Of a stretch of 64,000 nucleotides of DNA, positions 57,456 through 64,000 are shown piece after piece. The notes under the pieces were generated by a model. It was not told the origin of the DNA. It saw only the letters and a program-made list of their open reading frames with translations, and made no database searches. The stretch comes from Pseudomonas fluorescens (GTDB taxonomy: Bacteria > Pseudomonadota > Gammaproteobacteria > Pseudomonadales > Pseudomonadaceae). The position numbers and the translations under genes were made by a program. Where the stretch lies: NCBI RefSeq assembly GCF_001902145.1, contig NZ_MRST01000025.1, forward strand, positions 372,001 through 436,000, written 5' to 3'. Each line of letters begins with the position of its first letter. Position 1 is the stretch's first letter.

Positions 57456-58879
57456 ACGCGAACGATTTGCTCAAGGTGTTCCAGGCCGCGCACCAACGGG
57501 CGGTGGCGTACCAACGGCCGGTGATTGCCGTCAGCGCATGCGCCGCGCCGACGCTTGCGCCCTTGGCGCTGTATCAAGCCCATCGGCAAGGTTTCTTCTG
57601 GTGTGCGCATTCGCCGGACCTGAGCCTGTTCGGCCTGGGCTGCACCTGGCAGATCGAAGCCACCGGCCCCCAGCGCATGGCCGAGGTGGATCGCCAATGG
57701 TTCGCACTGTGCGCCGATGCGCTGGTACAAGGGCCACATGCGCCCTTGTTGCTGGGCGGCATGCGCTTCGATGACCAGCAACCCAGCGCCCCCCATTGGG
57801 CGCCCTTTGCCGACGCCAGTTTTCACCTCGCCCACTGGTTGCTCAGCGAGGACGCCAGCGGGCGCTGGCTGCGTTGCCAGCGCGTGATCGAGCCAGGCAG
57901 CGACCCCGCCGCACTGGCCCAGGAAAGCCTGGCCGCCTATGAACACCTGCTCAACCCCACCCTCAACCTGGCTGCCACACCCACGGTGCTGGGCCGTAGC
58001 GCCTTGCCCCAACATCAATGGCAGGCCACGGTCGAGACCGCACTGGGCGCCATCGCCCAGGGTGAATTGAACAAAGTGGTGCTGGCGCGGCATATCGACC
58101 ACCGCCTGGACGCTGCCCTCGACACCGGCGCGGTGATGGGCCGCCTGTATGCACGCCGTAACGCCTCGCACCTGTTCGCGATCCACCGTGGCGACCATTG
58201 CTTCATGGGCGCCACCCCCGAACGTTTACTCAGTTGCGCGTCGGGCCACCTGACCACCCACGCCCTGGCAGGCAGCACCCGCCGTGGGCTCAAGCCGAAT
58301 GAGGACCAAGCGCTGGGGGAATGCCTATTGGCCGATCCGAAGGAGCAGCATGAGCATCAACTGGTGGTGCAGACCATCACCCAGGCGCTGCATGACAAGG
58401 TCAGCGACCTGCAGGTCGCTTCCCGCCCCTGCCTGCTCAAACTGGCCACCGTGCAGCACTTGAGCACACCGATCAGCGCCCGACTCAACACGGGCAAGCG
58501 CCTGCTGGACGGTATCCAGGCCCTGCATCCCACGCCCGCCGTTGGCGGCCTGCCCAGGGCATCGGCCCTGGCGTTCATCCGCGAACATGAAGGTTTTGAT
58601 CGTGGCTGGTACGCGGCGCCGGTGGGCTGGCTGGACGCCCAGGGCAATGGCGACTTCCTCGTGGCCCTGCGGTCGGCGCTGATCACCCCAAGGCATTGCC
58701 ACGCGTTCGCCGGCTGCGGCATTGTCGAGGGCTCACTGCCGGCCAATGAATACGAGGAAACCCAGATCAAGCTGGCGAGCATGCAGCAGGCCTTGCAGCT
58801 GGCCTGCCCTGCTGATACTGACGCGGCGTACAACCAAATTCGCGGCGAAACACCGTATGCAGGTACTGCGCAGAGGTGA
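57452..58879 (+). CDS. pchA: Isochorismate synthase (PchA)
   Basis: A 475-residue chorismate-binding enzyme, the length of P. aeruginosa PchA. ELNKVVLARHIDH holds the active-site lysine. GLKPNEDQALG, KEQHEHQLVV and GCGIVEGSLPANEYEETQIK carry the Mg-site glutamates. It makes isochorismate for PchB. The start MNANDLLKVFQAA overlaps the pchB stop. The last 20 or so residues (DTDAAYNQIRGETPYAGTAQR) run antisense through the conserved C-terminus of xylR, so this tail is not ancestral. The convergent genes overlap by 113 bp, suggesting a recombination junction near 58805. Confidence 0.93.
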   Translation: MNANDLLKVFQAAHQRAVAYQRPVIAVSACAAPTLAPLALYQAHRQGFFWCAHSPDLSLFGLGCTWQIEATGPQRMAEVDRQWFALCADALVQGPHAPLLLGGMRFDDQQPSAPHWAPFADASFHLAHWLLSEDASGRWLRCQRVIEPGSDPAALAQESLAAYEHLLNPTLNLAATPTVLGRSALPQHQWQATVETALGAIAQGELNKVVLARHIDHRLDAALDTGAVMGRLYARRNASHLFAIHRGDHCFMGATPERLLSCASGHLTTHALAGSTRRGLKPNEDQALGECLLADPKEQHEHQLVVQTITQALHDKVSDLQVASRPCLLKLATVQHLSTPISARLNTGKRLLDGIQALHPTPAVGGLPRASALAFIREHEGFDRGWYAAPVGWLDAQGNGDFLVALRSALITPRHCHAFAGCGIVEGSLPANEYEETQIKLASMQQALQLACPADTDAAYNQIRGETPYAGTAQR

Positions 58880-59972
58880 AGCCACAGCGTGCAGCAATGT
58901 CGGCAATAGCAAGGCTGTGGTTTTCCAGGCCCTTGGCGGCAGCGGCGAGTTTGAAGCGCAAAATCTCATCATGCACGCTGCAGCCCCGCGCCTTGCGAAA
59001 ATGCGCTTCCAGAGACGAGCGGGAAACACCGACATAAGCGGCGACCTGATCGGTCTTGATGCCCTGGCAGGCGTACTGACGGATAAACAACAAGGCCTGC
59101 ATCACGTAAGGGTTGCCCAGGGGTTGGTGCAGGCTGGAGGCTTGCACGTTAATGGCGTCCGGCGGTACCAGCACCTGGGTGCCCGTGCAGGGTTTGCCGT
59201 GCAGCATCTGATGCAACAGCGCCGCAGCGGTGCGGCCCATGGTCTCCGTGCCCTGGATCACCGAACTGAGCGGCACCCGCGTGAGGGTACGGGTCAGCGG
59301 GTCGTTGTCGATACCGATCAACGCCACCTCTTCCGGCACCGCAATGCCCGCCGTCAGGCAGGCTTGCAGCAATTGCCGGGCACGGGCATCGGTCACCGCG
59401 ATGATGCCGATAGGCTTGGGCAAACTGTGCAGCCAGGCAATCTGCTGCTCCACCGCGCTGTCCCACAACGGCGCACTGGTGCCCAGGCCGCGATACACCT
59501 CTACCTGCAAGCCATCGCGCTGCATCAAGCGGCGAAAGGCTTTCTCACGCTCCTGGGCCCAACGATTGGCCTGGGCTTCGGGCAGGCTGAAACAGGCAAA
59601 CCGCGTCAACCCCGCCTCAACGAGATGCTCGTAGGCCAGCTTCATCAGGGCATGGTTATCGGTGGCCACATAGGGAATGCCCTTGGGGTACTTGCCCACA
59701 TCCTCATAAGACCCACCCACCGCCACCACCGGAAGCCGACTGCCGGCCAGCGCCTCGCCGATCAGCGGGTCATCGAAGTCAGCAATGATCCCATCGCCCT
59801 GCCAACGCTCGATACCGCGCAGGCGACAGAGGAAGTCCTCTTCCAGGAACAGGTCCCAGGATGCGCGGGTGCTGCTCAGGTAGTTGCCGATACCGGCGAT
59901 GATGCCGCGGTCGTAGATTTTGCTGCCGTTGAATAGCAAGGCGATACGGTGAACGGGTGGTAGGGTTTTCAT
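58767..59972 (-). CDS. xylR: XylR-type xylose operon regulator
   Basis: 401 residues starting MKTLPPVHRIALLFNGSKIYDRG; a longer frame has no support. An N-terminal LacI-like periplasmic-binding fold (about 1-270; VALIGIDNDPLTRTL, SSVIQGTETMGRTAAALL) is joined to a C-terminal AraC-type DNA-binding domain (about 285-388; VAAYVGVSRSSLEAHFRK, IADIAARCGFTSAQYLHTVF). It is the xylose-sensing activator of xyl genes. The last 13 residues (GRPAARPAACSPA) are coded antisense to pchA and are probably a read-through tail. xylA lies 2.7 kb away, beyond an inserted PAAR module. Confidence 0.92.
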   Translation of the reverse strand: MKTLPPVHRIALLFNGSKIYDRGIIAGIGNYLSSTRASWDLFLEEDFLCRLRGIERWQGDGIIADFDDPLIGEALAGSRLPVVAVGGSYEDVGKYPKGIPYVATDNHALMKLAYEHLVEAGLTRFACFSLPEAQANRWAQEREKAFRRLMQRDGLQVEVYRGLGTSAPLWDSAVEQQIAWLHSLPKPIGIIAVTDARARQLLQACLTAGIAVPEEVALIGIDNDPLTRTLTRVPLSSVIQGTETMGRTAAALLHQMLHGKPCTGTQVLVPPDAINVQASSLHQPLGNPYVMQALLFIRQYACQGIKTDQVAAYVGVSRSSLEAHFRKARGCSVHDEILRFKLAAAAKGLENHSLAIADIAARCGFTSAQYLHTVFRREFGCTPRQYQQGRPAARPAACSPA

Positions 59973-60032
59973 TGTTTTTGTCCTGAGGCCGGTCGGTGCA
60001 GACGAGTACGCGGAGGTTTGACTGATCAGGAT

Positions 60033-60056
60033 AGCGGGCCTCGGAGGAGGCCCGCT
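60033..60056 (-). terminator. Hairpin after the effector/immunity operon
   Basis: AGCGGGCCTC and GAGGCCCGCT form a perfect 10-bp stem with a 4-nt loop, 5 bp after the stop of the 60061-60450 gene. There is no T run, so termination strength is uncertain. Confidence 0.55.
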
Positions 60057-60060
60057 CAAC

Positions 60061-60450
60061 TTACCTAAATTCCACCAACATGGCTGCAACTGCGGCCAAA
60101 AAGACGGAACCGATCAACATCATCATATTGATGGTCAACAGACGTTTTAGATGAGGGGGGAAATTTTCAAGATCGTCAGGGTCCAGTTCTCCGATGCGGA
60201 TAGACGCCTTCGGCAACGTCACCATTCCGGCAATTTTTGATATTTCCCAAAGCGACCAGATTACCCCTCTCTTTCCCAGGCTGGTCCCCCAGATATAAAT
60301 AAAACGACTGTTCTTCAATGCCGACCTTATAGACTCCAGGTGCCGACGACTTAGGTAAAGACTAAAAGTAATACCAGCAACGGCGAGCAAAATTGGGCCC
60401 CCTGTAACGATGATTGCGATCCAGGAAGGCCAAGTGTCGATACTGGTCAC
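60061..60450 (-). CDS. Small membrane protein, probable immunity protein
   Basis: 129 residues with a GTG start overlapping the stop of the PAAR gene (GTGA). Two transmembrane helices (about 8-30, WIAIIVTGGPILLAVAGITF, and 106-126, TINMMMLIGSVFLAAVAAML) flank a polar loop. I recognise no family. Its size, its two helices and its strict coupling to a PAAR protein with a hydrophobic glycine-rich C-terminus fit an inner-membrane immunity protein against a pore-forming type VI effector. That role is inference. Base composition is AT-richer than the surrounding genes. Confidence 0.6.
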   Translation of the reverse strand: MTSIDTWPSWIAIIVTGGPILLAVAGITFSLYLSRRHLESIRSALKNSRFIYIWGTSLGKRGVIWSLWEISKIAGMVTLPKASIRIGELDPDDLENFPPHLKRLLTINMMMLIGSVFLAAVAAMLVEFR

Positions 60451-61859
60451 GGTTGCCTGGCCTCGTAAATTTTTTCACCTATGTACTCACCCGTTTTACC
60501 ACCGTAAGTCGTACCCACCCAAGCGCCAGTGCCTACAACAGCTGCGACACAGATAACACCACCGATCCCTGTTGTGACGCCTAGTGCTACGCACACTGCA
60601 GTACTGACATAGCTGGCTGCCAATCCGCTTGCAACACCTATAGCAGTAGACCCAGCGAATTTCCCTCCTTCAGTAAATTTAACCTTCTCACACGCTGCAC
60701 CAGATTCCCCGTTACACACCTGCTCAATGGCCAACAACGAAGATACACCGCCAAGACCAATCCCGATGTAACCACCAGCCTTCATATATTTCGTGGCACG
60801 GCTGACCGCCTCCACATGAGCCGCATACCCCGGAATCTGCCCCGGCCCACCCGCCTTGTCCCAATGATGCACCAAGCTGCGGCTGGATATACCCAGGGCC
60901 GTTTTCAACTTGGGATGGTCGCCCAGGGTGGTTTGGCCGCGCAGGCGGGTGGAGTTGAGCAGATGAGCATCCAACTGATTCATAAGTCGCTGACGATCAG
61001 CAAAGAACTGCGGTGACCGAAGGTGCCCATGCTGCCGATAGCTGTCCTGATGCAGGCGCTCCATAGCCTGCAGCGTTTCGCGCAAATTGCTTAGGTGCTT
61101 TTCCATCACCACAGCGCTGACGCCGAGCCAGGTAGAGGTATGGCCGATGAAACCGGCGATCTCTGCACCGTGGCGATACAGAAAGTCAGCCTCGTCCGGC
61201 GTCAGTTCATCCAGTGATGCGCTGACGTGTTGTGCAGCCTGCATCAACTGAGCTTCTTCATACGTGCAGGAGGTGTTTTTCGGATCGCTGAGCACGATCA
61301 TCGAACCAGCTTTGACGTGGCCTGTGTTGGGATTCAGCGATTGAAACTTGCGCATCACAGCCGGGTCGAGCGTCGGAAAAAGTGTGGCTTCCAGCGCCTC
61401 GCGAGTCATGCTCTGGGGCACGATATGGAAGCCTGGCTCTTGGCCATTCATGCCGTTGTATGCAGTTGGAACTGTACGACCCGACGGGGCGAAACCAGAC
61501 TGACGCGGCGCTACAGGGCTGCCATTTGCATTTGATGTGCTCGGTTGAGCAATGCGCTGATTAATGGGCGGCTCTGAACTTTCATTTTCATAGGTGGCGG
61601 AGTAAACCGAAGGAATAAGCCGAGCTCGACAGGGGCAGCTGCTGAAGCTGTCCAGCGTGCCGGCCACACGTTTTCCATGACTTTCGATATGAGAAATGCC
61701 ACCCAAAATCTGGTACGTACCTTCATGTTTTCCGCAAGTAACCAAGTCGCCTTCGCGAGCATGGAGTACTCCATATATATTAACCCTAGGATCGCCCTCG
61801 ATAATTTTTCCGCCACAGGTTGTATTATCACCCAAACCGACAAAATACCCTTCACTCAT
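60447..61859 (-). CDS. PAAR-domain protein with LysM-like and glycine-zipper C-terminal domains (type VI effector candidate)
   Basis: 470 residues. 1-85: PAAR domain (GLGDNTTCGGKIIEGDP, AREGDLVTCGKHEG). 86-140: low-complexity linker. 143-193: LysM-like segment (FHIVPQSM, then FQSLNPNTGHVKAGSMIVL). 200-350: helical middle. 361-455: glycine-rich hydrophobic hairpins (AGGYIGIGLGGVSSLL, AVCVALGVTTGIGGVICVAA). PAAR proteins tip the VgrG spike of type VI secretion, and C-terminal glycine zippers are common in membrane-targeting effectors. No core secretion genes are in the window, so this would be an orphan effector. It is followed by a candidate immunity gene (4-bp overlap) and preceded by an unknown small gene. 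Confidence 0.78.
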   Translation of the reverse strand: MSEGYFVGLGDNTTCGGKIIEGDPRVNIYGVLHAREGDLVTCGKHEGTYQILGGISHIESHGKRVAGTLDSFSSCPCRARLIPSVYSATYENESSEPPINQRIAQPSTSNANGSPVAPRQSGFAPSGRTVPTAYNGMNGQEPGFHIVPQSMTREALEATLFPTLDPAVMRKFQSLNPNTGHVKAGSMIVLSDPKNTSCTYEEAQLMQAAQHVSASLDELTPDEADFLYRHGAEIAGFIGHTSTWLGVSAVVMEKHLSNLRETLQAMERLHQDSYRQHGHLRSPQFFADRQRLMNQLDAHLLNSTRLRGQTTLGDHPKLKTALGISSRSLVHHWDKAGGPGQIPGYAAHVEAVSRATKYMKAGGYIGIGLGGVSSLLAIEQVCNGESGAACEKVKFTEGGKFAGSTAIGVASGLAASYVSTAVCVALGVTTGIGGVICVAAVVGTGAWVGTTYGGKTGEYIGEKIYEARQP

Positions 61860-61945
61860 TCACGCACCCTTTTTTAAAATCTTATCTACTCAAGTACACA
61901 GCGCGGAAAAACAACTAAGTCATACACAACGCACTTAGTAATTCC

Positions 61946-62416
61946 TCATAAAAAATCATCTGCCTTCTGCACGCCTTCACGAGCAATCAACAGTACTGAA
62001 CCTTGTGGCGTATTGATAATTTCGTCACCGTTGCTGAGCGTGCTTCCTACAAGCGCAATATGGCTATTAGCTTCACCCGCACACGTCACGATCTGCGCCG
62101 TCGTGCCGTCGGCGTATACAGCGCAATCCCCTTTGTGCGCAGCACGTACTTGCGAACCATCAGCCAATTTGAACGCCATTTGCGATGTGGTTTTTTTAAT
62201 CACCCCACCGTTACGCGTCTGGCTGCCTTCGGCCGCCACTCGATAAATGGCAATAGCCGGATGAGCCTTGTTTTGGGCCTCTCGTTCATTAATGAACTTC
62301 AGAGCTTGCTCGCTGAAACCCGAAAGTTGTTGCTCGGAAAATGCAGGCATGTCCAGCTCAATTAAAAAATCAGCCGACACTTCATTGGTATATAGCAAGG
62401 TTTGTGATGCACTCAT
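61946..62416 (-). CDS. Unknown protein upstream of the PAAR effector
   Basis: 156 residues starting MSASQTLLYTNEVSADFLIE behind AGGAAGAT; a longer frame to 62512 is not supported. I do not recognise the family. The N-terminal half is acidic and mixed. The C-terminal half (GDCAVYADGTTAQIVTCAGE, ALVGSTLSNGDEIINTPQGS) is glycine- and beta-rich and somewhat reminiscent of PAAR-like repeats. It is 86 bp upstream of the effector in the same direction. It could be a chaperone/adaptor for loading the effector or an accessory spike protein. It lacks visible resemblance to Eag (DUF1795) chaperones. Confidence 0.6.
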   Translation of the reverse strand: MSASQTLLYTNEVSADFLIELDMPAFSEQQLSGFSEQALKFINEREAQNKAHPAIAIYRVAAEGSQTRNGGVIKKTTSQMAFKLADGSQVRAAHKGDCAVYADGTTAQIVTCAGEANSHIALVGSTLSNGDEIINTPQGSVLLIAREGVQKADDFL

Positions 62417-62665
62417 CTTTATCTTCCTCATTCTCAGCTTAGTTAGTCGTCTTCGCTTGTTCACATCAAGGCAATGGCTGACAACCCAAACTTTGAAGAG
62501 GCATATCCCCACCGTAAAGTCAGACGTTTCCCTAAATCCTGTACTCCCTGCGCCGTTCTGAGCCCTTCACTCAAAATCGCACTCCCCTTTGGTGATTTTC
62601 ATAATCAGCCACCCAGGTGCCATTGCTAGTATCCAGACACCGCCCAGAACAATAAGGAAAACCCC

Positions 62666-63982
62666 ATGCCGTACTTCCCCGGTGTCGAGAAGGTGCGCTT
62701 CGAAGGCCCTGCCAGCACCTCTGCCCTCGCCTTTCGTCACTACGACGCCAACAAACTGATCCTCGGCAAACCCATGCGTGAGCACCTGCGTATGGCGGCC
62801 TGTTACTGGCATACCTTTGTGTGGCCAGGGGCGGATATGTTTGGGATGGGTACGTTCAAACGCCCTTGGCAGCGCAGTGGCGATCCGATGGAGGTGGCCA
62901 TCGGCAAGGCCGAGGCGGCGTTTGAGTTTTTTTCCAAGCTGGGCATCGACTACTACAGCTTTCACGACACCGATGTCGCGCCCGAAGGCAGCTCGCTAAA
63001 GGAGTACCGCAACCACTTTGCGCAGATGGTCGACCACCTGGAGCGCCATCAGGAACAGACCGGCATCAAGCTGTTGTGGGGCACCGCAAATTGCTTCAGC
63101 AACCCGCGCTTTGCCGCCGGTGCCGCGAGCAACCCCGACCCAGAGGTGTTCGCCTTCGCCGCCGCCCAGGTGTTCAGCGCGATGAATGCCACGCTGCGGC
63201 TCAAGGGCGCCAACTATGTGCTGTGGGGTGGCCGTGAAGGGTATGAAACCTTGCTCAACACCGACCTCAAGCGCGAGCGCGAACAGCTGGGGCGCTTTAT
63301 GCGCATGGTGGTGGAGCACAAGCACAAGATCGGCTTTACGGGTGACCTGTTGATCGAGCCCAAGCCTCAGGAGCCGACCAAGCACCAATACGATTACGAC
63401 AGCGCCACCGTGTTCGGTTTCCTGCATGAGTACGGCCTGGAACACGAGATCAAAGTGAACATCGAGGCCAACCACGCGACGTTGGCCGGGCACAGTTTTC
63501 ATCATGAGATCGCCACCGCCGTGTCGTTGGGGATTTTCGGCAGTATCGACGCCAACCGCGGCGACCCGCAGAACGGCTGGGACACCGACCAGTTCCCCAA
63601 TAGCGTCGAGGAAATGACCCTGGCCACCTATGAAATTCTCAAGGCCGGCGGGTTCAAGAACGGCGGCTATAACTTCGATTCCAAGGTGCGCCGCCAGAGC
63701 CTGGACGAGGTGGACCTGTTCCACGGGCATGTCGCGGCCGTGGATGTACTGGCCCTGGCCCTGGAGCGTGCGGCGGCGATGGTGCAGGACGACCGCTTGC
63801 AGCAGTTCAAGGACCAACGCTATGCCGGCTGGCAGCAGCCATTGGGCCAGGCGGTGTTGGCCGGTGAGTTCAGCCTGGCGTCATTGGCTGAACATGCCTT
63901 TGCCAACGAGCTGGACCCGCAGGCGGTGAGCGGGCGCCAGGAGATGCTTGAAGGCGTGGTCAATCGGTTTATCTATCGGTGA
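62666..63982 (+). CDS. xylA: Xylose isomerase
   Basis: A 438-residue enzyme of the longer (class II) type. Catalytic and metal motifs are visible: YYSFHDTDVAPEG (catalytic histidine), NYVLWGGREGYETLL, LLIEPKPQEPTKHQYD (metal Glu and Lys), VNIEANHATLAGHSFHHE and SIDANRGDPQNGWDTDQFP. It converts D-xylose to D-xylulose. AAGGAA precedes the ATG. The xylFGH or xylB genes that normally follow would be outside the window. With the oxidative pentonate genes at 67-7568, the strain has both isomerase and dehydrogenase-type pentose capacity. Confidence 0.97.
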   Translation: MPYFPGVEKVRFEGPASTSALAFRHYDANKLILGKPMREHLRMAACYWHTFVWPGADMFGMGTFKRPWQRSGDPMEVAIGKAEAAFEFFSKLGIDYYSFHDTDVAPEGSSLKEYRNHFAQMVDHLERHQEQTGIKLLWGTANCFSNPRFAAGAASNPDPEVFAFAAAQVFSAMNATLRLKGANYVLWGGREGYETLLNTDLKREREQLGRFMRMVVEHKHKIGFTGDLLIEPKPQEPTKHQYDYDSATVFGFLHEYGLEHEIKVNIEANHATLAGHSFHHEIATAVSLGIFGSIDANRGDPQNGWDTDQFPNSVEEMTLATYEILKAGGFKNGGYNFDSKVRRQSLDEVDLFHGHVAAVDVLALALERAAAMVQDDRLQQFKDQRYAGWQQPLGQAVLAGEFSLASLAEHAFANELDPQAVSGRQEMLEGVVNRFIYR

Positions 63983-64000
63983 CATTTGCACGACAATTCT

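Noticed and set aside
22023..58879. Integrative element with integrase and attachment sites
   Set aside because: The block looks acquired, but there is no integrase, tRNA gene or flanking direct repeat that I can see; only junction-like edges are reported.
1..64000. tRNA, rRNA or known riboswitch genes
   Set aside because: None was recognised on either strand by eye; a covariance-model search was not possible.

Overview
The window looks like chromosome of a Pseudomonas of the fluorescens complex. The evidence is a P. putida-type XenA, the gcd/oprB pair, Pseudomonas-style REP sequences, Fur-type sites and high-GC codon use. All calls come from reading the sequence; no database search was run.

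Layout. (1) 67-7568: a non-phosphorylative pentose (L-arabonate/D-xylonate type) oxidation locus. A minus-strand operon (MFS transporter, FAH-family dehydratase, 2-oxoglutarate semialdehyde dehydrogenase, SMP-30 lactonase) diverges from an IlvD/Edd pentonate dehydratase and its FadR-type regulator. Two FadR-like operators lie in the shared promoter. (2) 7576-22013: mixed chromosomal genes: an unknown membrane protein, a TonB-dependent siderophore receptor, xenA with a divergent ArsR-type regulator around a perfect palindrome, a GGDEF protein coupled to an unknown winged-helix-like protein, a bestrophin-like channel, a dCache chemoreceptor, and gcd-oprB. (3) 22023-58879: a 37-kb siderophore island. 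(4) 58767-63982: a xylose locus (xylR, xylA) with a PAAR effector/immunity module sitting between the two genes.

The siderophore island is the most interesting part. A PchR-like AraC regulator diverges from a FyuA-like receptor. A close paralogue of that receptor lies in convergent orientation at the end of a second minus-strand operon, behind an ABC-2 ATPase and a permease with a dead M1-peptidase-like tail. Diverging from that operon is a 14-gene, almost fully overlapping plus-strand operon: NRPS1 (ArCP-Cy-A-PCP-Cy-A-PCP), NRPS2 (docking-Cy-A[MT]-PCP-TE), two exporter-fold ABC proteins, a saccharopine-dehydrogenase-like oxidoreductase, two free-standing methyltransferases, a P450, a thiazolinyl imide reductase, a VOC/glyoxalase-like protein, a salicyl-AMP ligase, a type II thioesterase and PchB/PchA for salicylate. 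Three cyclisation domains and no PKS predict a salicyl-capped tris-azoline product. It would be related to pyochelin and yersiniabactin but be neither. The closest arrangement I recall is the predicted coelibactin locus of Streptomyces.

Regulation is visible. A 34-bp motif, GGATACGG-N19-GGGTAG, occurs three times: before the first receptor, before NRPS1, and reversed before the ABC/receptor operon. The first two copies are followed by Fur-like sites. I propose this is the PchR-like activator's box. Intergenic gaps hold REP/REPIN sequences, a 156-bp MITE-like insertion with target duplication, and two inverted copies of a ~375-bp dispersed repeat containing a cloverleaf-like fold.
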